A DNA stretch of 64,000 nucleotides, from positions 1,732,501 to 1,796,500 of the forward strand of contig NZ_CP066801.1 in assembly GCF_016598575.1 (NCBI RefSeq), written 5' to 3'. The stretch comes from Streptomyces sp. HSG2. GTDB lineage: Bacteria; Actinomycetota; Actinomycetes; Streptomycetales; Streptomycetaceae. This document shows positions 18,446 through 27,315 of this stretch, one piece after another; the first letter of the stretch is position 1, and each line of letters begins with the position of its first letter. The notes beneath the pieces were generated by a model. The model ran no database searches. It saw only the letters and a program-made list of their open reading frames with translations, and was not told the DNA's origin. Position numbers and translations under genes: made by a program.

Positions 18446-18868
18446 TCAAGGACCGGCCACCACCCTGACGTCCTCCTCGGTCACCTCTCCGTCGACGATC
18501 CGGAACGAGCGGAACTGGAACTCCCCGGCGCCGTCGGCGTCCGCGGTGGACACCAGGACGTAGTGGGCGCCGGGCTCGTTGGCGTAGGAGACGTCGGTGC
18601 GCGAGGGGTACGCCTCGGTGGCGGTGTGCGAGTGGTAGACGACCACGGGCTCCTCGTCCCGGTCGTCCATCTCCCGGTAGAGCCGGAGCAGGTCCTGGGA
18701 GTCGAACTCGTAGAAGGTGGGCGAGCGCGCGGCGTTGAGCATCGGGACGAAGCGCTCGGGCCGGTCCTCTCCCGCCGGACCGGCCACCACGCCGCACGCC
18801 TCGTCCGGGTGGTCGGCTCGGGCGTGGGCGACGATCCGGTCGTAAAGGTCCTGGGTGATGGTCAGCAT
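18446..18868 (-). CDS. mec: Mec+ JAMM metalloprotease (M67 family)
   Basis: 140 residues. The JAMM Zn site is complete: the catalytic Glu in PDEACGVVAGP (near residue 24), VVVYHSHTATEAYPSRTD with HSH and the Asp ten residues later. In M. tuberculosis Mec+ cleaves CysO-cysteine to release cysteine and free CysO. Related enzymes also trim C-terminal residues from sulfur carriers, which would fit the extension of the CysO encoded downstream. It is separated from cysO by the leader-peptide gene, so it may be transcribed separately. Confidence 0.92.
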   Translation of the reverse strand: MLTITQDLYDRIVAHARADHPDEACGVVAGPAGEDRPERFVPMLNAARSPTFYEFDSQDLLRLYREMDDRDEEPVVVYHSHTATEAYPSRTDVSYANEPGAHYVLVSTADADGAGEFQFRSFRIVDGEVTEEDVRVVAGP

Positions 18869-18996
18869 GCGGGCCAGGATAGGCGGGCGCGACGCGGCGT
18901 ATCACGGGTCGGTACCGGCCCATCCGCATCCCGGACAGGCGACCGCGCCGGGGCGGCCCGAGGTGCGGGACTCGCCGGGGGCGGACGGGGCGCGGA

Positions 18997-19605
18997 TCAA
19001 AGGGTCAGGGTGGCCACCAGGGTCTCCTGGAGGCCACCGAGCCACAGGTACGCCATCACCATCGGCTTGCGGGGGTCCTCGTCGGGAAGCCCGTAGAGGA
19101 GGTCGGTGTCGTCCTCGCCGGCGATCTCCAACCGGGAGCCGATGGCCAGCCGCAGGTCGTTGAGAGCCCCCAGCCACTGCCGGGACTCGTCCGGCGTCAG
19201 CGTCAGGACCGCTCCCCCCTCGCCGGCGGACTCGGCGGCGAGCAGGTCCAACCGGCGGACGACCACGAGCGCGTTGTCCCGCTTGCCCGCGCGCAGGTCG
19301 TTCTCCGTGTAGCGGCGGAACTCGGCCGAGTGGGCCCGCCGTTCCTCGGCCTCGGCCGGTCCGGCGTCCGCCTCGGGGTCCCCGTAGGCGTCCGGGAAGA
19401 AGCGCCGGAGCACGGGGTCCGATGGCGGCTCGCTCGGCCCCTCGGCGAAGAGTTCCGCGAGGGGGTCGTCGGGAGGGTCGGCGGCGGGCCCCGGGCCGAT
19501 CAGCTCCAGGAGCTGCGCGGCCAGCGACCGGATGATGGAGATCTCGACGTCGTCGAGCGCGACGGCGGCGCCGCCGCCGGGGAGCGGTTCGAAGTTTCCT
19601 GGCAT
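18997..19605 (-). CDS. DUF2017 family protein, clpS-linked
   Basis: 202 residues. FEPLPGGGAAVALDDVEISIIRSLAAQLLELIG opens the domain, ELFAEGPSEPPSDPVLRRFFPDAY and RRYTENDLRAGKRDNALVVVRRLDLL continue it, and QWLGALNDLRLAIGSRLEI is the family end. It lies 12 bases after the clpS stop on the same strand, an arrangement found in most actinobacteria. The function is unknown; the constant pairing with clpS suggests a role in regulated proteolysis, which is inference only. Confidence 0.88.
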   Translation of the reverse strand: MPGNFEPLPGGGAAVALDDVEISIIRSLAAQLLELIGPGPAADPPDDPLAELFAEGPSEPPSDPVLRRFFPDAYGDPEADAGPAEAEERRAHSAEFRRYTENDLRAGKRDNALVVVRRLDLLAAESAGEGGAVLTLTPDESRQWLGALNDLRLAIGSRLEIAGEDDTDLLYGLPDEDPRKPMVMAYLWLGGLQETLVATLTL

Positions 19606-19617
19606 GGAGACGTATCG

Positions 19618-19935
19618 CTACTTCCGGTCCTGCTGCAGGGTGGCCCACAGCCCGTAGCCGTGCATGGCCTGGACGTCCCGTTCCATCTCCTCGCGCGAGC
19701 CACTGGAGACGACCGCGCGTCCCTTGCGGTGGACGTCGAGCATCAGCCGCGTGGCCTTGTCCTTGGAGTACCCGAAGTAGGCCTGGAAGACGTAGGTCAC
19801 GTAGCTCATGAGATTGACGGGGTCGTTGTGGACGATCGTCACCCACGGCACGTCGGGCTCGGGCACGGCGAAGGTCTCCTCCGCCGGCTCGGTCTTCTCG
19901 ATCTCGATGGGTGCGGCTGCCGTCACAGGGCCCAT
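19618..19935 (-). CDS. clpS: ATP-dependent Clp protease adaptor ClpS
   Basis: 105 residues from the ATG at 19933-19935. The core [20 protein letters not shown] carries the N-degron pocket residues (the Asn-Asp pair and the Met in the first helix), followed by [20 protein letters not shown] and [20 protein letters not shown]. ClpS binds the N-terminal domain of ClpC or ClpA and delivers proteins with bulky N-terminal residues. The first ~35 residues are the usual flexible extension. A start nine codons further up is possible. It is divergent from pncB and followed by the DUF2017 gene. Confidence 0.95.
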   Translation of the reverse strand: MGPVTAAAPIEIEKTEPAEETFAVPEPDVPWVTIVHNDPVNLMSYVTYVFQAYFGYSKDKATRLMLDVHRKGRAVVSSGSREEMERDVQAMHGYGLWATLQQDRK

Positions 19936-20061
19936 GCTGCCACCACCCGGGGGTGGGCGCACAAACGGGCGTGGCCCCTCGCCCGCCCGGCGGCGCCGGA
20001 TCCGGGTCGCTTCGGGACGGAGGCACGCGTATCGAAATCGTCAGGATGACGAGATCAGGGG

Positions 20062-20067
20062 TACGCT
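20062..20067 (+). promoter_or_regulatory. Candidate -10 box for pncB, nearly leaderless
   Basis: TACGCT ends eight bases before the ATG at 20076, and the bases between hold no clear ribosome binding site. Confidence 0.35.
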
Positions 20068-20075
20068 TTCCGGCC

Positions 20076-21473
20076 ATGAACACCGTAGATCCGGCCCCAC
20101 TCCGAGCGGCCGGGCCCCAGCGCGCCCCGCGTCCGGACGGCGAGGCGTCGCCGGTGGACGTCCCCTCCACGGCGCTGTTCACCGACCGGTACGAGCTCAC
20201 CATGCTGCGGGCCGCGCTGCGGGCCGGAACCGCCGATCGGCGATGCGTGTTCGAGGTCTTCGCCAGGAGGCTGCCGGACGGTCGCCGCTACGGCGTGGTC
20301 GCGGGCGTGGGCCGCGTCCTGCGGGCGGTGCGCGACTTCCGCTTCGACGACGACCTCCTCGACTTCCTCCGCGACCGGGGCGTCGTCGACGAGGCCACCC
20401 TGCGCCGGCTGGCCGCCTACCGCTTCACGGGAGACGTCCACGGCTACCCCGAAGGCGAGGTGTACTTCCCCGGCTCCCCGGTCCTGCGGGTCGAGGGGAC
20501 CTTCGCCGAGTGCGTGCTCCTGGAGACGGTGATCCTCTCCATCCTCAACCACGACAGCGCCGTCGCCGCCGCGGCGTCACGCATGACGGCCGCGGCGGCG
20601 GGCCGTCCACTGATCGAGATGGGCGCCCGGCGCACCCACGAACTGGCGGCGGTGGCCGCCGCCCGGGCCGCCTACGTGGGCGGCTTCTCGGCCACCTCGA
20701 ACCTCGCCGCAGGCTTCCGCCACGGCATTCCCACCGTGGGCACCTCCGCGCACGCCTTCACCCTGCTGCACGACGACGAACGGGAGGCGTTCCGCGCCCA
20801 GGTCGACTCCCTCGGTCCCGACACCACCCTGCTGGTCGACACCTACGACGTGACCGAGGCGGTGCGGACGGCCGTCGAGGTCGCCGGCACGGGGCTGGGA
20901 GCCGTCCGGATCGACTCCGGCGACCTGGTGTCGGCCGCGCACCGGGTGCGACGCCAACTGGACGAGCTGGGGGCCGCCGGAACCCGCATCGTCGTGACGT
21001 CGGACCTGGACGAGTACGCCATCGCCTCCCTGGCCGCGGCGCCCGTGGACGCGTACGGCGTCGGCACGCGTCTGGTGACCGGGTCGGGCCACCCCACCGC
21101 CGCCATGGTCTACAAGCTGGTCGCTCGGGCCACGTCGGCCGATCCGGGGGCCCCGCTGGTCCCGGTGGCCAAGCGGGCCACCGGGGGGAAGACCTCCGTC
21201 GGCGGGCGCAAGTGGGCGGCGCGCAGGGTGGACGAGGCCGGGACCCCGATCGCCGAAGTGGTCGGCACCGGGCCGGTGCCCGAGGACCTCGCCGACCGAG
21301 GACTGCTCGTCCCGCTGATCGAGGGCGGGGAGATCGTGGGCCGTGAGCCGTTGGACGCCGCCCGCGACCGACACGCGGCCGTCCGCGCGTGCCTGCCCGC
21401 CTCCGCCACCCGCCTCTCCCCCGGCGACCCGGCACTCCCGACGGAGTACCTGGGGGTCCACGGGCAGGGATAG
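20076..21473 (+). CDS. pncB: Nicotinate phosphoribosyltransferase
   Basis: 465 residues. FTDRYELTMLRAALRAG is the N-terminal signature. CVFEVFARRLPDGRRYGVVAG and GFSATSNLAAGFRHGIP contain substrate-binding residues, and IRIDSGDLV-like VRIDSGDLVSAAHRVR, VTSDLDEYAIASL and DAYGVGTRLVTGSG close the PRPP site. It converts nicotinate and PRPP to nicotinate mononucleotide in NAD salvage. pncA lies downstream on the same strand, 227 bases away; its product supplies nicotinate. The chosen ATG lacks a clear ribosome binding site; a GTG at VDVPSTALF is an alternative. Confidence 0.93.
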   Translation: MNTVDPAPLRAAGPQRAPRPDGEASPVDVPSTALFTDRYELTMLRAALRAGTADRRCVFEVFARRLPDGRRYGVVAGVGRVLRAVRDFRFDDDLLDFLRDRGVVDEATLRRLAAYRFTGDVHGYPEGEVYFPGSPVLRVEGTFAECVLLETVILSILNHDSAVAAAASRMTAAAAGRPLIEMGARRTHELAAVAAARAAYVGGFSATSNLAAGFRHGIPTVGTSAHAFTLLHDDEREAFRAQVDSLGPDTTLLVDTYDVTEAVRTAVEVAGTGLGAVRIDSGDLVSAAHRVRRQLDELGAAGTRIVVTSDLDEYAIASLAAAPVDAYGVGTRLVTGSGHPTAAMVYKLVARATSADPGAPLVPVAKRATGGKTSVGGRKWAARRVDEAGTPIAEVVGTGPVPEDLADRGLLVPLIEGGEIVGREPLDAARDRHAAVRACLPASATRLSPGDPALPTEYLGVHGQG

Positions 21474-21700
21474 TACGGTCTCGGCCGAGGCGACGCCGCC
21501 GACACGAGGCCGGGGCGGTGGACCCTGTCGAGGCCGCCGGGCCGGTGGCGTCGCCCGCGGACCTGCGGCGGCGTGTGGCGGGCGCGACGCCACACGGACG
21601 GACGTGGCCCCTCCCGGACCGGGCCCGGACTGCCTAGGCTCGAGGACACGGCCCCCGCCGTCCGTCCACACAGCCGCCCGAGAGTCGAGGGACCAACGTC

Positions 21701-22303
21701 ATGCGCCGTGCCCTGATCGTCGTCGACGTGCAGAACGACTTCTGCGAGGGAGGCAGCCTCGCGGTCGCCGGCGGCGCCGACGTGGCCGCCGCGATCACCG
21801 AGCTGATCGCGCGGTCGCCCGCAGGCGAGCGGCACGTGGTGGCCACCCGTGACCGGCACATCGCTCCCGGTGGCCATTTCGCCGACGACCCGGACTACGT
21901 GCGTTCCTGGCCAGCGCACTGCGTGGCCGGCACGGAGGGGGTGGGCTTCCACCCCAATCTCGCCCCCGCCGTCGCCTCCGGCGCCGTGGAGGCCGTCTTC
22001 GACAAGGGCGCCTACACGGCCGCCTACAGCGGCTTCGAGGGAGTCGACGAGAACGGGGTGGCGCTCGCCGAGTGGCTGCGGGCCCACGGGGTCGAGGAGG
22101 TGGACGTGGTCGGCTTGGCCACGGACCACTGCGTGAGGGCCACCGCCCTGGACGCGGTCGGGGAGGGCTTCCGCACCCACGTCTCGCTGGATCTGACCGC
22201 CGCCGTGTCGGCCGCCACCGCCGAGCACGCCGTCGAGGAGATGGGCCGGGCGGGCGTGGAGCTGAGCGGGAAGCCGCTGCTGCCCCCGGCCAGGCACCAG
22301 TAG
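21701..22303 (+). CDS. pncA: Nicotinamidase/pyrazinamidase
   Basis: 200 residues of the isochorismatase fold. The catalytic triad is visible: Asp in IVVDVQNDFCEGGSL, Lys in VFDKGAYTAAYSGFEG and Cys in GLATDHCVRATALDA. Metal ligands are in RDRHIAPGGHFADDPDYV. It hydrolyses nicotinamide to nicotinate and ammonia, feeding PncB encoded just upstream. Homologues activate the drug pyrazinamide. The last residues (LLPPARHQ) are ordinary. The next gene is on the other strand and has a very different base composition. Confidence 0.95.
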   Translation: MRRALIVVDVQNDFCEGGSLAVAGGADVAAAITELIARSPAGERHVVATRDRHIAPGGHFADDPDYVRSWPAHCVAGTEGVGFHPNLAPAVASGAVEAVFDKGAYTAAYSGFEGVDENGVALAEWLRAHGVEEVDVVGLATDHCVRATALDAVGEGFRTHVSLDLTAAVSAATAEHAVEEMGRAGVELSGKPLLPPARHQ

Positions 22304-22437
22304 CGGGCGAAGACCCCGATGAAGCCGACGGCCGCCGCGCGGACGATCGGCGGACCCGCCGGCGTGGATCCCCGCCCCTTCCTCCCCACGAGGACGAGCA
22401 GGACGACTTGGTGGGGGACGGGAGGCCAAAGTGGATT

Positions 22438-23643
22438 CTATTTGACCGGAATGACGCACACCCGCAAACGTGGAGCGGCCGACGGGAAATCAACGAATGC
22501 ATTGAATTTCAGGTCGTATTCATACTCGCCACCATCGGCGGGAATCCCCCTGTGTTGAGCCATGCTTTTCGGGTCTGACTCCCACGGCGCAATCTTCCTC
22601 ACCCCGTCGGCGAAAGACAGCGTTCCCTTCGACCGGTCACCCCAGCTCCAGTCGAGAGAAGCCGCACTTGTCCCTTCGATGTGGTACTCGATTCGATAGC
22701 ATTCGTACGTCCTGGATCCTTCTTGATACTTCGGGGGTGGACACCGCACCGAGATTCCGGCAAGGTACGCCCGGTCCGGGTTCCGGTAATCCTCCCGGCG
22801 CATCCCGTCACCCAAAGATTTCACCGTGCTCTCCTGTGGCCCGGAAAAGTGCCACCGAATACTGTTCTCTCCGGTGATCGCGTCCATGCGATCGGGCGGT
22901 CCCGTGGGAGGGGCGCATTCATCCACTTCAGGGTCGGGGGGTGCGGGAATTGTGAGCATCGTGTCGGCCATGTAATCGTATTCCACCCCTTCCTTGGGAT
23001 TGCTCGGCATTTGCCGGGCCATTCTCACTCTTCCCCCGGCAGCGGGGCATTCCAGAATCCAGCCCATTTTGACCACGGCATCCGATACGACGCTCCCCCT
23101 CACCAGCCTCGGCCATCCCCCTCCGGGGTCTCTCACCCACTCGTCGGAAACGGATTTCACCTTGAAGTACACAGGTCGAGCCAGGATGGTCTTTCCGATG
23201 AGAGGGGTGATTTTGATCTTGTCCCTGACGCCGAAGGTGACCCTGTCCTGCTTGCTGACTGAATCCGCACTGCTCTCGCCAAATCCGAGCAAGCCGAAAA
23301 TCGCACCGTCGGGAAGGTACGGATACTTCCGCCTCAGAGCATTCTCCGCCGTTCTCACGGCGATTCCCACGACGGATCTGATTGTACTGCGCCAGTCGTC
23401 GCCACCCCCGCCCAGAGGGATCGTTTGAGTCGTGGATCGCGTTTCTTCGATTGTCAGCTCGTGAGCTCCTCCTTTCACCTCGATGGTCTTACCCGCATCC
23501 TCGATGTAAATCCCGTGCCTCTGGTAGAACGGCAGGGCAACCGCGTACCGGAGACCGCTGGCAGGAATATCTCCGGGGTTCGAAAACGAACCCACCCCCA
23601 TTCCGCTCACCCCGGGGCCTGCGGCAGTACACGTCTCGTTCAT
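22438..23643 (-). CDS. Unrecognised 401-residue protein of low GC, probably acquired
   Basis: The ATG at 23641-23643 has GGAG five bases upstream and a TAG directly before it in frame. I recognise no family. There is no signal peptide or membrane segment. The sequence looks like two beta-rich parts: IEVKGGAHELTIEETRSTTQ to MGWILECPAAG, and IRWHFSGPQESTVKSLGDGM to APRLRVCVIPVK. Cysteines occur singly (ETCT, LECP, DECAPP, VRCPPP, YECYR, RVCV). Three sampled 60-base lines contain 100 G/C of 180, against 44 of 60 in pncA, so codon use differs plainly from its neighbours. An 18-bp palindrome lies upstream. It sits between core genes. Confidence 0.7.
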   Translation of the reverse strand: MNETCTAAGPGVSGMGVGSFSNPGDIPASGLRYAVALPFYQRHGIYIEDAGKTIEVKGGAHELTIEETRSTTQTIPLGGGGDDWRSTIRSVVGIAVRTAENALRRKYPYLPDGAIFGLLGFGESSADSVSKQDRVTFGVRDKIKITPLIGKTILARPVYFKVKSVSDEWVRDPGGGWPRLVRGSVVSDAVVKMGWILECPAAGGRVRMARQMPSNPKEGVEYDYMADTMLTIPAPPDPEVDECAPPTGPPDRMDAITGENSIRWHFSGPQESTVKSLGDGMRREDYRNPDRAYLAGISVRCPPPKYQEGSRTYECYRIEYHIEGTSAASLDWSWGDRSKGTLSFADGVRKIAPWESDPKSMAQHRGIPADGGEYEYDLKFNAFVDFPSAAPRLRVCVIPVK

Positions 23644-23996
23644 CTATCTCCGGCATCCCTGTCGTCGAATTTTCAGATGATGCGACCGTGCCGGGCGTCG
23701 AGAAGCGCGCGACCATGACGCCGGCGTCATGAATTTTCCACGCGATTGACCGTTCGGCAACAGGTTCGCGGGACAATCACCCCCCTGTATCGCGGACCGC
23801 GGCCGCGGGTCCTGTGTCGGTTGGCGAGGCGGGGAGCTGTCGAAACACGACTCCTGGGTTTCCGGGCCCTGTCGACCCGCTGGATTCGGGTGTGTCGGAG
23901 GGGACCGAGGCAGGGCCGTCGGAAGCGTTCGGGCCGCCGCACCCGGGTGAGCGGTGCGACGGCCGGCGCTCGGAGCTGACGCCCGAGGGCCGGCCG
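23644..23996. other. Gap upstream of the low-GC gene
   Basis: No gene is supported here. It holds the 18-bp palindrome at 23714-23731 and presumably the promoter of the low-GC gene. Composition rises from low GC near 23700 to the usual level near 23900, marking one edge of the inserted segment. Confidence 0.5.
23714..23731. promoter_or_regulatory. 18-bp perfect palindrome, candidate operator
   Basis: CATGACGCCGGCGTCATG reads the same on both strands and lies 70-88 bases upstream of the low-GC gene start. Its size and position fit the operator of a dimeric repressor. No regulator is encoded next to it. Confidence 0.5.
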
Positions 23997-24449
23997 CTAC
24001 CGGGCGGACCGACTCGGGCGCGTCCCGAAGGTGGTGCCGCCGCCGAGAGCGGGCCCCGGGGCGGGGGTCGCCGGACTCGCCCGTCGCGTCGACTCCCCCA
24101 GGGCTGCCCGAGGCCGCGGGGCCGGCGGGGAGGGCGGGCGGAGAAGCGCGCGGATCGGGTGCCACAGCTCCTGCGCGGACGCCACCCCGGCGACGGGCGC
24201 GGTGCGCCATATCAGGCCGTCCGGGTGGTGCAGGACCGCGGTGACCTCGTCCGGCGTGGGCGGGGCGGCGTTGCCCCTGAGGTAGATCGGTCCCAGACCG
24301 AGGTTGTGGAGCCTGGTCAGGGCTCGGGCGCGGTTGCGGGCGTGCACCAGCACCCGGACACCGGCGGGGCGGTCCGCTGCGGCGCCGGGCAGGTTCAGCG
24401 CCACGACGACGGTGCCGTTCGGCAGCTTGCAGAAGCCTCCTGCGGCCAT
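23997..24449 (-). CDS. Conserved small actinomycete protein of unknown function
   Basis: 150 residues from the ATG at 24447-24449 (MAAGGFCKLPNGTVVVALNLPG). The conserved-looking part continues as VRVLVHARNRARALTRLHNLGL, IYLRGNAAPPTPDEVTAVLHHPDGLIWRT and LWHPIRALLRPP. The rest is a Pro/Ala-rich tail. I have seen closely similar hypothetical proteins in Streptomyces but know no function. The first part could be a small alpha/beta domain. The open frame extends 12 codons upstream without support. It follows the immune-inhibitor protease gene region on the same strand. Confidence 0.7.
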   Translation of the reverse strand: MAAGGFCKLPNGTVVVALNLPGAAADRPAGVRVLVHARNRARALTRLHNLGLGPIYLRGNAAPPTPDEVTAVLHHPDGLIWRTAPVAGVASAQELWHPIRALLRPPSPPAPRPRAALGESTRRASPATPAPGPALGGGTTFGTRPSRSAR

Positions 24450-24522
24450 ACGGTCAGACCCCCGTGTCGGTCGGTGTCGATACATGTGTCAATAACAGGA
24501 CCACATGAGGCACCTAAACACG

Positions 24523-24557
24523 GATCGGCGGTGACCCGCCAGGGGTCACCGCCGATC
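24523..24557 (-). terminator. Terminator of the immune inhibitor A protease gene
   Basis: A perfect 15-bp stem (24523-24537 with 24543-24557) and the five-base loop GCCAG, 26 bases past the stop codon. Confidence 0.8.
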
Positions 24558-24582
24558 ATGCTCTGACCTGCTAGGACTCGGG

Positions 24583-26943
24583 TCAGCTCCCGGCGGGGCC
24601 GACCAGCAGCTCCATCGTCGAGCCGTTCCGGGCCTCCTTGAGGATCCGGATCTTCGTGTTGGTGTCAGTGATCTTGACGCCACCCGTCGGGTTCGACTCG
24701 TCGTAGTAGTCGTGGGTGCGGTCGTTGAAGACCGACACACCCCTGGACCCGGGGATCAGTCGCGCCTCGTCGGCCGAGTGCAGCGTCATACCGTCGGTGC
24801 GGTACTTGCTGAACGTCGCGTCGTAGCTCTGGATCCGGTTGCGCATCAACGACCCGTCGGACCAGGTCATCGCCGTGGGGTGGGAGTCGACCGGGAGGAC
24901 CAGGCCGGTTCCCGGGTGCTGGCTGGTGTTGTTGTCCAGCTGCGAGGTGTCCCACTTCCAGATCAGCAGGCCGTTCTGGTAGGCGAAGTGCTCCACCCAG
25001 TCCGGGCGGGAGGCGAACCCGAAGTTGTAGGGACCGACCTCCAACGTCTTGTCGTAGGAGACGTACTGCCGGTTCTCGGCGATGTAGTACTGGGCGTAGT
25101 CCTTGGTGAAGGAGGCGCCGACCCGGGAGAAGCCGTCGGCCCGCCAGGCGTCGTCGGCGGTCTCGACGTCGTCGCTGAAGACCGGCTCGCCGTCCTTGGT
25201 CACCGTGATCGCGTCGGCCGTGAAGCCCTGCTGGGCCACGCCGCCGTCGGTCTGGTAGCGGAAGCGCAGGTCGATCTCCTGGCCGGCGTACGCGTCCAGG
25301 GAGTAGGCGAAGGGGGTGTGGCCCTCCAGGGTGCCGTGCAGGGCCGGCTTGTCGCTGCCGTCCCTCGGGATCGGCTCGCCGTCCACGGTGCCGTCGAGGG
25401 CCGTCCAGTTCTCACCGCCGTCGGTGGACACCTCGGTGTAGAGGTAGTCGTAGTCGGCCTCGATGTCGTACCAGCCGTCGAAGGTCAGCTCCGCGGCGGA
25501 CGCCCCGGTGAGGTCCACGGTGCGCGTGAGGGTGTTCCGCAGGTCGTCACCGCTGCCGCTCCACCACTGCGTGTCGCCCTGCGCCGGCGGGATGATCTCG
25601 GTGGTGACCTCCTTCTCCGGCAGTTCGACGACCAGCGCCTGCGCGTGCTTGGTGTTGTACTCGGCGACACCCAGCTTGTGACGCGACTTGGTGCCGGCCT
25701 CGGCCGTCTCGTAGTTCAGCCAGCCGAGCTGCAACTTGTCCCAGGCCGTCATGTCGCCCGGGAGGCTGCCGATGTCCTGACCGCCGGTGCCGAGCCAGGA
25801 GCCGGAGGACATCAGGGTCCAGAAGCCGGTGGAGTTCTCGCCTCCGCCCGAGGTGTCGTACAGGTCGGGAAGGCCGAGGTCGTGGCCGTACTCGTGCGCG
25901 TAGACGCCGAGGCCGCCGTTCTCCGGCTGCACGGTGTAGTCGCCGACCCACACGTCCGTGGAACCGATCCGGGCTCCGCCGAGGCGGTTCTCCTCGGGAC
26001 CGGTGGCGCCGGCGTCGGTGCCGAAGGCGTACCAACGGTGGGCCCAGATCGCGTCGGTGCCCTGGGCGCCGCCACCCGCGGACTCGTCCTCGCCCGCGTG
26101 CACGATCTGGAAGTGGTCGATGTAGCCGTCGGGCTCGTTGAAGTCGCCGTCGCCGTCGAAGTCGTACCGGTCCCACTCGTCGAACCGGGCCACCTCGGCC
26201 TCGATCTCGGCGTCGGTGAGGCCGGCGTCCTTCTGCTGGGCCACCCAGGCGTCCAGGCCGTCGCTGACGACGTTCCACACGCTGGTGCAGTTGCTCTGGC
26301 CGCAGGCGTTGTTGCCGTAACGGGCCTCGTTGTAGGGGACCTTCACCCAGTCGGAGACCTCGCCCTCGACCGAGTAGCGGCCGGAGGACTGCTTCTCGTA
26401 GTAGGTCTTGACCGAGTCGACGCCCTCGCCCTCGCCGAAGTACAGGTCCTGGTAGTACCCGCGGTCGTAGTCGGCCCGCCAGGCGGTGGAGTTGTCGGAC
26501 GCCCGGTCGGGCTCCGCTATCTGGTTGTGCAGCGGGCCCGGGGTCCCCCCGTAGCGGCTGTCGATCTCGTCGCCGAACTCGACGAGGATCGTGAAGATCT
26601 TGTCGGTGCTCTCCCGGCCCAGCTCGACGTACTTGGGCTCGCCGCGCTTGCTCTTGAGCTCGACGACCTTGGAGCCGTCCTTCTCCTTCACCTCGGCATC
26701 GCCGGAGATGACCTGCTTCAGGGCCTCCTCACGCTGGGCCTCCTGAGTCCGGCTCATCGGACCGTCGAGGTCGTGGGCGTGCCCGCCCTTCTCCGGGTGC
26801 GGGTCGCCGTCGTGGCCGTCCACGGCCGGCGGGAGGGCGGGAGCGGCGGCCTGGGCGACGCCGGCGGCGGACATCGTGGCGCCCGCGGCGGCGAGCGCCA
26901 CCGCGGTGGCCGCCACTCTGAACGACCAGTTTCGTCTTCTCAC
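24583..26943 (-). CDS. Immune inhibitor A family secreted metalloprotease (M6)
   Basis: 786 residues from the GTG at 26941-26943, with GGAGGA six bases upstream. A signal peptide ends near AQAAAPALPP. A propeptide with acidic and Lys-rich helices follows. The catalytic motif HEYGHDLGLPDLYDTSG (HExxH plus downstream ligand) lies near residue 348. The C-terminal half holds lectin-like beta domains typical of InhA (LTFDGWYDIEADYDYLYTEVS, YAGQEIDLRFRYQTDGGV). M6 proteases are exported Zn and Ca enzymes that digest extracellular proteins. A strong terminator follows and a paired CACGCGTG element lies upstream. Confidence 0.93.
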   Translation of the reverse strand: MRRRNWSFRVAATAVALAAAGATMSAAGVAQAAAPALPPAVDGHDGDPHPEKGGHAHDLDGPMSRTQEAQREEALKQVISGDAEVKEKDGSKVVELKSKRGEPKYVELGRESTDKIFTILVEFGDEIDSRYGGTPGPLHNQIAEPDRASDNSTAWRADYDRGYYQDLYFGEGEGVDSVKTYYEKQSSGRYSVEGEVSDWVKVPYNEARYGNNACGQSNCTSVWNVVSDGLDAWVAQQKDAGLTDAEIEAEVARFDEWDRYDFDGDGDFNEPDGYIDHFQIVHAGEDESAGGGAQGTDAIWAHRWYAFGTDAGATGPEENRLGGARIGSTDVWVGDYTVQPENGGLGVYAHEYGHDLGLPDLYDTSGGGENSTGFWTLMSSGSWLGTGGQDIGSLPGDMTAWDKLQLGWLNYETAEAGTKSRHKLGVAEYNTKHAQALVVELPEKEVTTEIIPPAQGDTQWWSGSGDDLRNTLTRTVDLTGASAAELTFDGWYDIEADYDYLYTEVSTDGGENWTALDGTVDGEPIPRDGSDKPALHGTLEGHTPFAYSLDAYAGQEIDLRFRYQTDGGVAQQGFTADAITVTKDGEPVFSDDVETADDAWRADGFSRVGASFTKDYAQYYIAENRQYVSYDKTLEVGPYNFGFASRPDWVEHFAYQNGLLIWKWDTSQLDNNTSQHPGTGLVLPVDSHPTAMTWSDGSLMRNRIQSYDATFSKYRTDGMTLHSADEARLIPGSRGVSVFNDRTHDYYDESNPTGGVKITDTNTKIRILKEARNGSTMELLVGPAGS

Positions 26944-27315
26944 TTGAGATCCTCCCCCGCGTGCGCATGCGCGGTGGGGGGTCAGATAGGTACAGAATCC
27001 GCGCACGCGTGAACCACGCGTGTATTCAAGTGACGACATTTGACAAGAGGTTCGCCCGAAAAACCAGACCTTGACTTGAGCAGGTCAACTGGACTATGGG
27101 ACGCGCTCCGCCCCGCCGCCTCGCGCGACCGGACGGCGGGGTGGATCGGTCGGTGCGTGCCTCCGTGCGCCCCCTGTGCGTCGACGCCGTCGATTGCCGG
27201 AGGCATACGATCGGCCCCACTCGGGCATGCAGCCCACGAGAGCCGGTCGGCCGTCCAGTCAGCGGACGGCGACACCGGTCGCCCCGATCCCCCCACCACG
27301 TCTGCCGAGGACACC
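26944..27315. other. Divergent promoter region of the protease and a small membrane protein
   Basis: No gene is supported. The stretch is less GC-rich around 27020-27080. It contains the CACGCGTG pair at 27004-27022 and a TTGACT box at 27071-27076 followed, after 18 bases, by TATGGG, a possible promoter for the plus-strand gene at 27316. Confidence 0.5.
27004..27022. promoter_or_regulatory. Paired CACGCGTG palindromes upstream of the protease gene
   Basis: CACGCGTG occurs twice, separated by AAC, so the whole 19 bases form an inverted repeat and two tandem palindromes with centres 11 bp apart. It lies about 60 bases upstream of the protease GTG. It may bind a regulator of the exported protease. 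Confidence 0.45.

Noticed and set aside
23489..23776. A short minus-strand frame that could be a lost N-terminus of the low-GC protein
   Set aside because: It has no signal peptide or ribosome binding site, overlaps in another frame, and a TAG directly precedes the well-supported ATG at 23643.
24712..27012. A 766-codon open frame opposite the protease gene
   Set aside because: The other strand encodes a clear M6 protease with signal peptide and HExxH motif; the antisense product is a low-complexity Val/Gly/Arg sequence.
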